From contig NC_088780.1 in assembly GCF_958450345.1 (NCBI RefSeq), positions 121,720,226-121,784,225 of the forward strand: a stretch of DNA of 64,000 bases, read 5' to 3'. The translations under genes were made by a program, and so were the position numbers. Below the pieces are notes generated by a model, which was not told the origin of the DNA, ran no database searches, and saw only the letters and a list, made by a program, of their open reading frames with translations. Source of the stretch: Calliphora vicina. Its lineage: Eukaryota; Arthropoda; Insecta; Diptera; Calliphoridae. Below are positions 22,300 to 33,490 of the stretch, in pieces; the stretch's first letter is position 1; each line of letters begins with the position of its first letter.

Positions 22300-23322
22300 T
22301 TTTAAATTTGAAAAGTGTTAATACTCAGTATTGCCGTCTATAAATACCTTATATGCTATTCCTAAATTGACCAACTAACAGTAAAAATTAAACACATCTC
22401 TTGACTCAAACATCAACTACAAAGATTCATTTGCTGCCAACCTTAATATGGTCACACATACATATTTATCTTCTCTATAAATAGTAAATAGAAATAGTGT
22501 GTGTGTTGGGCATTTCTTTAACTACGAAAACTCCACGAATTAAATATTTCTACCTTTCTATTACATACTTTTTTCTATCTAAGAAACAATTTGCAACACT
22601 ATGTTTGCTTGGATTGGAATGTAATTTAACCATATTTACCGCACAATATTTGCTCAAAGGTTTCGAACACAAATATAGTTACAAAGAACACAACAACTAT
22701 CAAACAGAAATTTGGTAAAAAAAAATCCTGGTCGTACCCAAACGTATAAAAAGATTTAAAGGGAAAATGTGTTTTAAAGAAATTTTGTGGAAACAAATTT
22801 AAGAAAAGCCTGCTAAATTATATAGACAAAACCAAAATAAATAAAATAATGTTTATATTGTATACTATTAATACAAACGAATATAACTGAAAATCACAAA
22901 TAAAAATATCTTTGAAAGACACTGGGAGGGAGGGAGTATGTAGTAAGGGGGCCAGTTAAATTACCAATTGCCCCTAAAAGGCATAAAATCAAACAAACAA
23001 ACAAACAATCCAACTAACTGGCTGATCACAGGAATAGAAAATAATAAAAATGAAAATATTTAAAAATAAAAACAAAAATATAGAAACATACGAGTACAGC
23101 TAAGATCTAGAAAATAGCACTCTATTGAACAAATCAAAAAATAATTTTAGATTCAATGAATAGAAACTTTTACTCTTCTTAAATAGTAGCTAAAATTAGT
23201 TAAAACAAAAGTTGCTTGAGATTTAATGTCTTGCTAATTACTGGAATGATCAATACTAATCAGATCAGATCAGCAAAAAATTAATTTTGAAAAATATGAA
23301 AAAATCCAGAATTTACAATATG
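22300..23322. other. AT-rich non-coding stretch, no gene seen
   Basis: Contains a short (CAAA)n run at about 22992-23010. The 73-codon frame at 22497-22718 has no recognisable domain. Confidence 0.4.
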
Positions 23323-23324
23323 TA

Positions 23325-23867
23325 AAGAATTTTTTTGTTGATGTTTGTAACGTGCAAAAATATTGTCCTAACACCCACCAATATGCTCTGGATCACTTTC
23401 TGAGTCCATTAAGAGATGTACGTCCGTCCGCCTGTCCGTAATCAAACTACTAATCGCAATTTTAAAGATTTGACAAAATTCGGTCAAATATTTCTCCTAG
23501 CCCTCATACAACTGCCCTATCGGAAAATAGTTAAGCCTCATAAATTTCTTAATTATAAACATATCCAAACCAAATTCAGCACAAATAAGTTATTTATAAG
23601 CTCGTACTACCAAATTTAGTACCGATCAGTACACAATGCTCCATAGCTCCCATATAAGCACTATTCTCGAACATTTCATTAATGAGCATAAAACTCTGAA
23701 ATATGTTAGTATGTTACGCAAATTTCATAGTTTCATAGTTACGCAAATCATCCCACCAAATTTTGTAACAATCGGTCCATATAATACCAACTTCTGAAAA
23801 TCACATTATCGAGCACAAATATCTTAAAAATGTTGGGGTTGCCTGACTATAATTTCTTACTTTTAAA
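23325..23867 (+). mobile_element. mini-me-like element, variant family B, copy 1
   Basis: Shares with 55709-56270 the string 'tgatgtttg', 'aaaatattg', 'ggatcactttctgagtc', 'gtccgtccg', then 'aatcaaacta' where family A has 'tgcgcagagtac', and 'tagctcccatataagca' followed by 'ttctcgaa'. Ends 'ctgactataatttcttac'. The two copies define a subfamily distinct from family A. Confidence 0.6.
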
Positions 23868-23921
23868 ACGAATGTTTTTGCACCAAAGTTAGTCATATTA
23901 AATATTAATTTGGACATATTT

Positions 23922-25250
23922 TTTCAATAAGATCAGTCCAGAACTCTCTGAGTTAGAGGGTAAAAATTTAACATTTTGGTCAAACGCGTGTTTATCTCAT
24001 CCATGTAACTTATTACCAGGGAAACCAAAATATGCAAATGCATGTTTTTTCTGGTGAGTCTAATGGGCACATGGATAAGATATTTACACGTTTCAGAACT
24101 ATTTAAGAATTTTGGCATCGATTTGTTAGTGCATATTTTTGCATATTTTACCCTTAAATGCAAATTTTTGCATATATTTGTTTTAGGAGCATATTTTTGC
24201 GTTTTAGAGCATATTTTACTGTTTAATAGCATATTTTCACTTTATCAAAAACAAATTTTGTCTTACTTATTTTTCGCTGTGGTGTTACAGGTTTTTACTT
24301 CCCTTGTTTAAAATTCAAAATTTAAAAGTAGATGGCTTTTTTTTAATATAAAATAAGCAGTATTTTAATAATAGCGCCATCTAAATATCAAATTTTAGTT
24401 CTAATTCAAACTTAACCGTTCTAAGTGTTAAAGAAATATTGTCTTTTAAATTTGCTCGTATAACATCATCAAGGAACATTTTCTATATATAAAAATGTTT
24501 TCAGATCCAATAGACAACGATTTTTATTTGAAAATTTAAGTCAATATTTTGTAATTTATTGCAATAATAACCTTAATTGAAGAAGTGACTTTATATTTAT
24601 ATAAAATATCATCAAAAAATACCTCTCGAGGCCTTTTCATAGCTTAAGTTCCTATTGTTTTTATGTTGTATTTATTTTTTGTTATACTTGTTTTAGTTCA
24701 TGTTTATTTTATGTTACTTTACCTTTTTAGAAATGAATTGTATTGATTTTTTTAAATAAAAGCATATTTTATAAATTTTAAGAGCATATTTTAAAGTTTT
24801 TACTGCATATTTAAAGCGCTTAAAACGCTTTTTAAGAGCATATTTCCGGTTTCCCTGCTTATTACCTATTGTTCTTAGCCAAATTTGTACCAAATAATTT
24901 AGATAGCTATTTCTTCAATATATGGAAAAAAATAAAAAAAAAAATTTTTTAACTTTTTTTTTTACAAAATATAGCGCCCTTTTGGATATCTATCAAAATA
25001 ACTGTTTTGTAATTCAAGACATAAAATTATTATTTTTTTTTTGCAAAATCAAAAACTTGTTTGTCCTTTCCTTTAAGAACTTTTTGGTTGCTTCAAAATA
25101 AATGTTTTGTAATTCATTAACATAGTACATATTTTGAATTTTTTTTTAAAATTGAACAAATTTTTTCAAAATGTGCCCTTTTTTGTTATTTTTTTTTTAC
25201 TCAAAAGAGCTTTTTGTCCGCTTAGTGGGATGCGAGTGGGATGAACATAG
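23922..25250 (-). repeat. Family-K repeat, inverted copy, split by a hAT-like element
   Basis: Outside the hAT insertion the sequence is the reverse complement of 60380-61015. Examples are 'catccatgtaacttattac' plus 'ctattgttcttag', 'tagatagctatttctt', 'gatatctatcaaaataa', 'ttttgtaattcaagacata' and, at the end, 'cttagtgggatgcgagtggg'. It has lost the clean ~185-bp period seen in the other copy. No coding frame. Confidence 0.65.
24009..24865. mobile_element. hAT-like non-autonomous element, copy 1 (841 bp) with 8-bp target duplication
   Basis: The element is 24017-24857, with ends CAGGGAAACC and GGTTTCCCTG. It is flanked by CTTATTAC at 24009-24016 and 24858-24865. An empty paralogous site lies at 60936-60960. 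CAGGG termini and an 8-bp duplication are hAT hallmarks. The interior is full of 'gcatattt' words spaced 10-25 bp on both flanks. The frames read across it (23933-24232 -, 24042-24311 +) do not resemble a hAT transposase. Copy 2, inverted, is 34205-35092. Confidence 0.85.
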
Positions 25251-25812
25251 AGACATGAAATTAGATATATTTTAACAGCGAACTATGTTAAACTAAGCAC
25301 ATAAATATGTACCAGAATAAAGTATGAATCATCAAAAAAGGGCCTATATTTGTCAATTTTATTATGAATCATCAAACAATGCATCCACCAAAAACAACTT
25401 AATAGTTATCTGTACTTGAAACTTAAAAAAACGTAATTTAACACAAATTATATAAAATATCGAAAAAACTCATCTTCTTTTGCTTTAAATAACTGTATTA
25501 GAAAATTTTCATCTGATCTATGGTTTGTAAGCATGTAGATGGATATTGCCATTTTTTGGAGTTTTTTTGATTCTATACAATGTGCTAGCTTTATGCCCAT
25601 GGCTGGAAATAAACATACATATTTATATATAACCGTAAGTGTATGCATTTATTGGAAAAAATCAGTCTAAGCCACCAACCAACCGGCCAATACAAGTGGT
25701 TAGTTTGATGGCTGATTGTATGCACACATACAGGGAGTTGTAGTCAAAAAGTGTTATTTCTTGCATAAAATAAATAAATATGCAGAAATTCTAAAGTGTA
25801 GTTATTAGTACA
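25251..25812. other. AT-rich non-coding stretch, no gene seen
   Basis: Two 'atgaatcatcaaa' words at 25327 and 25365 are the only structure noticed. The frame 25448-25648 (-) is not recognised. Confidence 0.35.
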
Positions 25813-25814
25813 CT

Positions 25815-26520
25815 GAATAAGAGAAAACACTAAAATGTTACTATGTGAAAGTATTTAGAGCTTATTACAACATTTTAAGGGCAAAAATTATAGTTTAAAC
25901 TGACTATATTTAATTATACCCTACACCACCATAGTGGGGAGCGTGCATAAATTTTTTAGCGTGCATAAATCGCTTAAAAATATTGGTAAACACACAAAAT
26001 TCAACATAGTTAACTTTAATATAGACATAAATCACACGACCTAATTTCATGGTGATCGGTCCATAATTGGCCATAGCCCCCATATAACCCCACTTCCGAA
26101 AATCACTCAAAAATATAAATTATTGAAATTTTAAAAGAAAAATTTTTTTTGCTCTTTTACTTAGTGTAGGGTATTATATGATCGGGCTTGACCGACCATA
26201 CTTTCTTAATTGTTTTTTTATTGCATAAGTGGTCAAAATTTGCTGAAATTTTACTTCCACAAGGTGGGTCAAAAGATCAATTGAAATATTACTTTTGTTA
26301 TAGATGTCAACTAACAAAAAAAAAAATTTTAAACTCAACTATTTCGAAATGACAAAAAAATTATACACTATTGTTTTATTAATGATTCGAAAGAACTTAT
26401 TATTGGTTTAAAATATTGTACCATCAGAATTATTTTTCAGATACTCTTATTTTTGCAAAATCTATTCCACTTTGTAGGCGTAAAAATGTCACGTTCGATG
26501 ACATGGAATTGACCATATGT
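25815..26520. mobile_element. Family-J element, copy 2, interrupted by a deleted mini-me-like copy
   Basis: The left part shares 'gagaaaac', 'taaaatgtta', 'tatgtgaaagtattta' and 'agtttaaactgacta' with 20120-20175. The right end 'ttttcagatactcttat' to 'ggaattgaccatatgtac' matches 21410-21493. The nested family-A copy sits at a different point than in copy 1, so the two insertions are independent. Confidence 0.6.
25914..26215 (+). mobile_element. mini-me-like element, family A, internally deleted copy
   Basis: The 5' end TATACCCTACACCACCATAG joins at about 25938 to the 3' half ('gcgtgcataaatcgctta'), removing about 450 bp including the whole GTCC core. 'gcgtgcataaa' is present twice at the junction. 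The 3' end has the usual hairpin and 'ctttcttaattgttt'. Confidence 0.7.
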
Positions 26521-26524
26521 ACTT

Positions 26525-27485
26525 ATTTCAATCGTCTTTCAAACATAATCCATTTTGTAATTTTTTCTTCTTTTGATGGCTTTTACATATGTATATTCAA
26601 GTGTTTTATATTTTCCCAGCCTGTCTGCGTAGATTTTCTTCGATCATCTCTTTTTATCACACCCTATAATTATTAGAGTTTGTTGTTCCTAATGTTGCAG
26701 TTGCTGTTACTTTTTTCTCTGTTAAACAACAATTTATTTGTTGTGTGCTGTGTGGTATTTATCTAAAGGTAGGTAAACATCATCAATAAAACTGGAGGGA
26801 CATTACATATAACCACCATCGGGTACACATCTCGGTGTATGTATTCCAAATAAACCAACATTTAAACGTCCCACTAGAGAATTCAATTTAATTTTAAGCT
26901 TTTTTAACCAAAAAAAAATCGTTTTTAGAGATAATTTCAAAATATTTCAAATTATTGAGTAGTAGATAGAAAAATAGGTCACTTTAAATAAACCTTCTTA
27001 TGTGAACAAATTGTTTTATAGAAACTGGACTATGAATGTTCGAATGTAAGGACTTTTCCTCGCGTAGATTAGGGGGTGCAATTAATGATTAAACTTTTAA
27101 ACTATTTTATAGCCTACCATAGCAATTTATAGAGAGATTTGTGTGCTGCAAAATATATTCCATATTCGCTAAATTTCCTATTGGCCTTCAATTAAGTTAA
27201 AAACCTTCCAAATGTAAACACAGTACAAAATCAAATATTTTGTTTTTAGGTTTTCATATGAATTAAACTAATAAATGTGTATTCTTGTGTGTGTGTGTGA
27301 GTGTATCATCCCTGCAGTTTTTGGAAAAAGTTTTTGTTAATGAATGCATACGCTGCTGAAAACCACCACTGGTTACCCCACTATCTACTTACATTCTAAT
27401 GCAATTTGATGCTATCAGTAAAAACATGTACTAGTGAAAGCATTAATGAATGGTGGTCACTTGGTGCCCCTTATGAAAATATGAT
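26525..27485. other. AT-rich non-coding stretch, no gene seen
   Basis: A short (GT)n run is at about 27282-27303. No repeat family or plausible exon was recognised. Confidence 0.4.
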
Positions 27486-27488
27486 ATT

Positions 27489-27878
27489 TAGGGTTGTCAA
27501 TTACTCGAGTTTTATTTTATTCGAAACCGTGCCTAGGTATTTAGTAGTCACAAGGTTTTCGTTTTTATGTTAGGTTTCAAAATGTTCTGATAACGGTGTT
27601 TTAATCAAAAATCTATTGAAAAATTAATGTAGAAAGTCGTTTCTAATAAAATTGGCAACTTGGAATAAAACTCTAAACTATTGGTCTTGTTTCATTTAGA
27701 TATCTTTGTATAAATTTTTGTTCATATAAAATTTTTTTTAATTTTAACTTGAAAATAAATTTATTCGATTAATCGTCAATTATTGTCCGAATATATTTTT
27801 TATTCTCAATATTTCTATTGATGTTATTCATTACAATAAAAATGATAATTTTTCCTCGATTATTCGAATGACAACCTA
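27489..27878. repeat. Candidate inverted-end element
   Basis: The left end TAGGGTTGTCAATTACTCGA and the right end TCGAATGACAACCTA are inverted relatives, with 'ttattcga' words inside. Ends of the type CAGGGTTGTCA are seen in hAT-like MITEs, but no 8-bp duplication is found here, so the call is weak. Confidence 0.35.
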
Positions 27879-27879
27879 C

Positions 27880-29243
27880 TGATTGACACTTCTTCATTTT
27901 TGTTTGTCAATTCTATTTTTAAAACAAGAATTTATTCAGTTCTAAAGATGAACAATTTCACTTTGCTTAATTGATATCTAGGGTGGGTTCTCCGTTTGAA
28001 TTTACATATCTGTGTGGCTGGAAATTGCAAACTGGCAACTTTGTAGGTGAAAGGTAATGCAGTGGAAACTAGTTGACATGCTATTAATACTTACATACAT
28101 AATATGAACCTGTCCAAAAAGCCAACATTACCTTTTGGAAACCTTTAAAACTGCAAGGTTTCTATGAATGTATGCCTATGTGTTATTTGCTGCAAGAGGA
28201 AGACTCATACTAATAAAAACACTAACAACAACTACAATAAACATTGGCCATTGTAAAATCAGCAATGTAAAGCTCAGGAAAGAAGAAAAAAACGAGACAC
28301 TTGCTATTTAAGAATTTCCTAACGATGTTGTCTACTTCTAGATGCACATGTTTCTGTTTCTGTTTTTTGTACCAGCGAGTGTGTTTGTGCAACTTGGACT
28401 GTTGGTTGGTTGTCTTGCAACAAAACAGGGAACAACTAGAGCCAAACATAAGATTAATAACAAAAAAAAATCTAAGAAACTCAAAGAACAGTTAGATGCC
28501 TTAATGTAGACGTTTTGCCTGGCTGTTGTTATTGGTATTACAACAATGCAACTGGTTTCGTATCAATAACAAAATTACAACAACTTTAGTAACAACAAAC
28601 GAATCCCAAGTCTCCATAGCACCAAAAATAAAATAAAAATTAAACGGAAAAATTTTTGCTGCAACTTAAAGCAACATCAAGTGCAATAATCGCGTTATTC
28701 TTCGTGCTTTAAAGCCAACCACACAAAAAGTGGTAGAGTATCACAAAACAAACAAACAATAAAAAAGACTACAAAACAGCTTCCTTTACTACTTTACCAA
28801 AGTTCTGAATTTATTTAAGCAACAACAAATACAACATCAGTCTGAACAAAACAAACCTTATATAGCATATGATTTTGTATGTTGCAAGTTGCTGTTGTTG
28901 TTGTTGTCAGCAGTTGTAAAAAAATAAGGGTACAGTGCACACATTTCCACGCTCGTGTAAGCATTACCAGCAAACTCTATACAAATGAAAAATTGGAAAA
29001 TCTTTTAAGAAAAAACCTTAAAACCTGCTTCTGAAAAAATGACTTCAATATGTTTCATACCAACAGGTTGCATAGAGTTTTTTTTTTGTTTTGGTTATTT
29101 TGTCTTGTAACTGGTGTTGCATTGTTCCTATGAGTGCAGTTAGTTTACACTTAAAGAAAAGCATATGTTGCTGCTAAAAATTTAAATATTGACACCAATG
29201 TTACTCGCGTACATTTTTTAATTATTACAGTTTCTTACATATT
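27880..29243. other. Probably unique non-coding DNA with GTT/CAA repeats
   Basis: Includes CAACAA-rich tracts and a (GTT)6 microsatellite at 28891-28908. Frames at 28222-28495 overlap on both strands and look accidental. Confidence 0.4.
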
Positions 29244-29537
29244 TTACCAAACTTTCCATTTTTTTTGTCTCAAAAAAGCATGTTGGCAGCAAAGATACTC
29301 CCATATATTTTGAAAACTCTCACTTTTACGACCAGTATAACTATTGTACTGACTCTGGAAGGTGGAGATACATAACGTATGGATATGCAAACATATTGAT
29401 TTTGCTTTCATTTCTTCTAAATCAATCCTCTGATTATATAACTCCCCTAATGAACTTTGAATGGAGGGAGGGTAACATGACAAAAGAGTATACACTAATC
29501 GTTCCACGATGAGTTGTGGCGTTGGATCTAGTGTCAA
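29244..29537 (-). other. Unrecognised 97-codon open frame
   Basis: Encodes a mixed-composition peptide with stretches such as TPQLIVERLVYT, RIDLEEMKAKSICLHIH and YTGRKSESFQNIWEYL. It is less biased toward K/N/F/I than other frames in the window, so a decayed transposon or a missed exon is possible. No domain, splice sites or homologous copy were found. The same strand upstream (29540-29780) is broken by stops. Confidence 0.2.
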
Positions 29538-29539
29538 CA

Positions 29540-30345
29540 GTAAATGCCAGGAAATCGATTTGACTTAACTAATTTATGCATCTGATACGATGAGACATAG
29601 ACATATTGACGACATCGTAGCTAAAATTTGTTTTTCAAAAAAAACATCTTGAAAAAATAGTTTTTAATGAAGTCCTATAAAGACGACTGCAAAATTAGTT
29701 TGAACGAGGGAGAAGTAGATGGTATCAACTCCACTGCTTCCTTGTCCATTTAGACTTCTATGTAACTTCCAGGATCTACAGGAACACAAACTTATATATA
29801 TCGATAGGTGCCCTTTTCATGGGGCTAATTACCGCAGTCGAACATGATCGAATACTTATTCGAATGTGCGAGTGTTTTTATTTTTGGGATTCTCTTATTC
29901 GATATCGAATAAAATGTATAGAAAATTTTAATAATTGTGATCGATAACGAGTTTTTACTCGAAAGGCTAATAGCGTTCGTTATTTATATCGATTACGAGT
30001 ACGAGAATTTGCACCCAGGAAATAGGTCATCTTAGAGATACGTCATATAAACACCTGGAATGGTTTGGTAATTGAATGGTCTCCAAGTAACATGATTTTG
30101 GATGAGCAACACCAGTTTGTTAATGTTACTGTGAGGGTAATCATTGACTCGTTGTATACTCGTATTGAATTGGCCATTTTACAGCCTTGTATTATTGTAA
30201 TTAGTAATAAATCTTACCCTTAAGCGGATATTTCAGAGGACGTCACATTGAGTTACTACAGTAGGCATGCAACTCTAACTATTAGAGGACTACAAATTTA
30301 CTTATAAACTTTTCCAGAAACAATTACAAATAATGAAACTATCAA
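29540..30345. other. Non-coding stretch rich in ATCGA/TTCGA words
   Basis: 29798-30005 holds many 'atcgat', 'tcgaat' and 'ttcgat' words, for example 'tatatcgatagg', 'gatatcgaat', 'gatcgataacg' and 'tatatcgattacg'. Otherwise no gene or repeat was recognised. Confidence 0.35.
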
Positions 30346-30379
30346 ACATTATTTGGGCTCTGATATTATTATTATCCCT

Positions 30380-30990
30380 GTTCCTAGGTGGAACATCACA
30401 GAATTTTTCCAATCACTTTTTCTTATTGCTACTAGCTTTTATTCCACGTTGTATGCGCCTTCCTGAGTACGTCTTGAACTTGTCTTCTCCATGTTTAAGC
30501 GGGTCAGCCTCTATGTAGCCACGTAGGTGGGTTCTATTCACGCTTGTGTTATATTCAAGGGATTCTTTGGTAATATTTCCATCGGGCTTCCTCAATCGCC
30601 ACTACCTGCTTGTAATTTTTTATACATTGGCTTTTTATGTCATACATGATTTCTAGACATAGTTCAAGGCGTTTATGCGCATAGATTTGGTTTTGGGGAT
30701 ATTTAATGCAAGGCTTGGTAGTTTGTGCTGCATGCTGGACTGTTGATGAGTTAAAATACATATGTTAGCAGATTAGTCTAGATCATTTAGCGGTCAATTG
30801 ATGTACCAAGTAATATCATTAGAGTACCAAGTCGCAGCTATAATAATTGTGTCCAACACAATATTGTAAAAAAGAGGGGACAGCACACTTCCATGTCTTA
30901 CCCCCGTACGAATTTTAATTTTCTGTCAGTCTATATCTTTCTAACGATTCATACAAAACTTGCTGATGATTTTAACAAACATTAAATTGT
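30380..30990 (-). pseudogene. LINE (non-LTR retrotransposon) reverse transcriptase remnant
   Basis: On the minus strand, about 30912 to 30851 reads IRTGVRHGSVLSPLFYNIVL, matching the G-V-R-Q-G-(S/C)-x-L-S-P-x-L-F motif of non-LTR reverse transcriptases. Farther along, about 30600 to 30413, the frame WRLRKPDGNITKESLEYN and GIKASSNKKK resembles the C-terminal region that reads LRKPDG-ITK-AL-WNP in arthropod LINE proteins. The two blocks lie only about 250 bp apart, much closer than in a complete element, so the catalytic A-D-D region between them is deleted. Stops interrupt the RT part. The clade is uncertain; RTE-like is a guess. Confidence 0.6.
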
Positions 30991-30999
30991 ATTAGTTAT

Positions 31000-31185
31000 A
31001 GTTAATTGAGCTTGAGGTCAGTTTTATAAAATAATTTTTGTTGTTATTTCCAATATTTCTCTTTTCCTTTTTGTAGCATCTTTAGGGAAAATTAATTGTT
31101 AATTTCCTCCTTAGTTATTCGATTTGGAAAGTTTCTAATTTTTCACAAAATATGTCCAACATTAGAGGACAATCCAATAAGATAT
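31000..31185. other. Acceptor-like tract, no exon identified
   Basis: 'tttctcttttcctttttgtag' ending at 31076 is a good 3' splice-site lookalike, but no coding frame or donor follows convincingly. Confidence 0.25.
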
Positions 31186-31326
31186 GAGTTTAAGGGCCAT
31201 TATTGCAACTTGCCTTTAAGTTCGTAATAGTAAAAGTTAACTTTAAGGGTACCTTTTTCTATTGCTTAAAGCTAACTTTTACTGTTAGCAACTTAAAAGC
31301 AAGTTGTAATAATGGCCCTAAAACTC
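31186..31326. repeat. Hairpin repeat with about 60-bp arms
   Basis: GAGTTTAAGGGCCATTATTG at the left is inverted at the right as TAATAATGGCCCTAAAACTC, and 'gtaaaagttaac' and 'agctaacttttac' pair inside. Single copy in the window; MITE-like. Confidence 0.6.
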
Positions 31327-31329
31327 TTT

Positions 31330-32368
31330 TTTTTTTTGGTCGACAAAATTTGGATATTTAGAAAAATTTCCAATTTTTTTTAAGTGTTTCCTTCATCTAT
31401 ATTTTCACAACAACTCCAAAAAAAAAAATAACAATATTAAATAGCTACGTAACAGCAACAGCCACACCACAAGTTGTAGATAAAAGAAGGCAACAAATAA
31501 TCAAGTTAGCAGTAAAATACCATTAAAAACTGTAAAAACTGGACGCATGCGCAAACACAAGAAGTTGTTGTTGTTGTTGTTACTTACATTGGCTCAATGT
31601 TCTTCACCGAAAAAATAAAATAATGGCAAATAAGAAAAACAAAAACTGAAATAATCATTTACAATATTTTACTTGGGCATATTATAGTTTATGAGATTTA
31701 TGGTTTTTAAAAAAGGCAGTAAAATATGCAGCATTATCTACTTTTTTCTCTCTCACTTAAAATATAATTTACTGCATTTAACACACACTCACACAAACAC
31801 GGCATATGAGTAGCAGAATTTATGAGTGATCGTTAAGATAGTTAAAAAAAATAATAAATTTTGCATTGTTTTTAACAGTTCTAAAAAACTTGACATAAAC
31901 TGGTTTAAAATTTAAAAAAAAATGGATTTAAATTATTTAAAAATAATAAGAAAATATTAATAATTTCTTTCTGTAATGATTGAACTGTTGCCTAACCAGG
32001 TATCGTTAAGAAACTTTTTCGATTTGCTATACTAAAGCCAATTTCCAATGCAGTCATATGTATGTATGTCAAAAGAGGTCTTCCCAGCTAATACTTGGTA
32101 ATGTCTTTCAATTATGGAATAAGATACATTTCAATGACAATATTACTTAAAAGTGGTCGAATTATAACTAATTTATTATCTCTTATACATTCTCGTCATT
32201 TGCATAAACACATTCATTCGGTTTCTACAGATATCATCCTCTTTAAGATCTAGCTATCAATGAAATATTAAAGTCATTACTTTTTCTGATTTTGGTGCGA
32301 TCAATGTAATGAATTATTGATAAACATCTAGGCAACCATATATTTTCTAACATTAAACAATTATGAAT
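31330..32368. other. AT-rich non-coding stretch, no gene seen
   Basis: Has a (TTG)5 run at 31565-31581 and no recognised repeat or frame. Confidence 0.4.
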
Positions 32369-32370
32369 GC

Positions 32371-32550
32371 ATATTCGGCCAAGCCCAACCATATAATACA
32401 TTACACTGAGCAAATGAAATAAAATATCAATAATATTTTTGCTTGATCAATTATTGATCAATCGCCATGAAATAAGTTCCCATGATATCTTACTATATGA
32501 ATCTTATTTGAGTTGAATTTTATTTGGATAGCAACATTTTTTAGACTTCT
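32371..32550 (-). mobile_element. mini-me-like element, 3' fragment, inverted
   Basis: Begins 'ttcggccaagcccaaccata', the complement of the family's terminal hairpin, followed by 'tacattacactgagcaaa' and 'gatcaatcgccatgaaat'. Only the tail of the element is present. Confidence 0.55.
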
Positions 32551-32737
32551 ACATCCAGAGAGAAACATGATTGGTTACGAATAATATATTGTTATCCTAC
32601 ACATATAATTATTATTTTCATTTCAACAAATTAAGACATTTTTATTGGAACAGAATAGCGACCCTATAATTCTAAAAGAGCAATGTGAGTAGATAATTTT
32701 TGTAGAATAAACTTATAGTCCAACTGGTCTGAGTTTT

Positions 32738-33487
32738 TATACCCTACACCACCATAGTGGGGAGGGTATAATGCGTTTGTGCAGATGATTGTAACGCCCA
32801 AAAATATTAGCCTAACACCCACCTTAAATTATACCGATCGACTTAGAATCACTTTCTGAGTCGATTAAACGATGTCCGTCCGTCCGTCTGGTCTGCTGGC
32901 TGGCTGGCTGTACATGTAAACCTTGTGCGCAGAGTACAGGTCGCAATTTTGAAGATATTTCGATGAAATTTGGTGCATATTATTTTTTCGGCTCAAAGAC
33001 CAAGCCTATTGAAACTTGCTGAAATCGGTCCATTATTTCACCTAGCCCCCATACAAATGTCCTCCCGAAATTGGACTTTATCGGTCATAAATGTTTAATT
33101 TATATATGTATCTCCACAAATTCCGCTCCAAATAAGTTTTATATACACAAAATTCATGTCACCAAATTTTGTTACGATCGGTCCATAATTAGTCATAGCT
33201 CCCATATAGACCCGCTTCCGAAAATCACTTTATGCATAAAACGCTTAAAAATGTTGGTATACACACAAAATTCAACATAGTTACCTTTAATATAGATATA
33301 AATCACACGACCTAATTTCATGGTGATCGGTCCATAATTAGTCATAGCTCCCATATCAGGCCCACTTCCGAAAATCACTCAAAAATATAAATTATTGAAA
33401 TTTTACAAGAAAAATGTTTTTGCTCTTTTACTTAGTGTAGGGTATTATATGGTCGGGCTTGACCGATCATACTTTCTTACTTGTTTT
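32738..33487 (+). mobile_element. mini-me-like element, family A, full copy
   Basis: Complete from TATACCCTACACCACCATAG, through the GTCCGTCCGTCTGG and GGCTGGCTGGCTG core near 32876-32911, to 'gtagggtattatatggtcgg', the hairpin and CTTACTTGTTTTT. With the copies at 8125, 20299, 38734 and 45698 it defines a consensus of about 750 bp. Frames inside (33071-33280 +, 33193-33378 -) are repeat readings. Confidence 0.78.
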
Positions 33488-33490
33488 TAT

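Noticed and set aside
24042..24311. 89-codon frame in the hAT-like element as a possible transposase piece
   Set aside because: The peptide is a reading of repeated GCATATTTTT words and has no hAT motif. The element appears non-autonomous.
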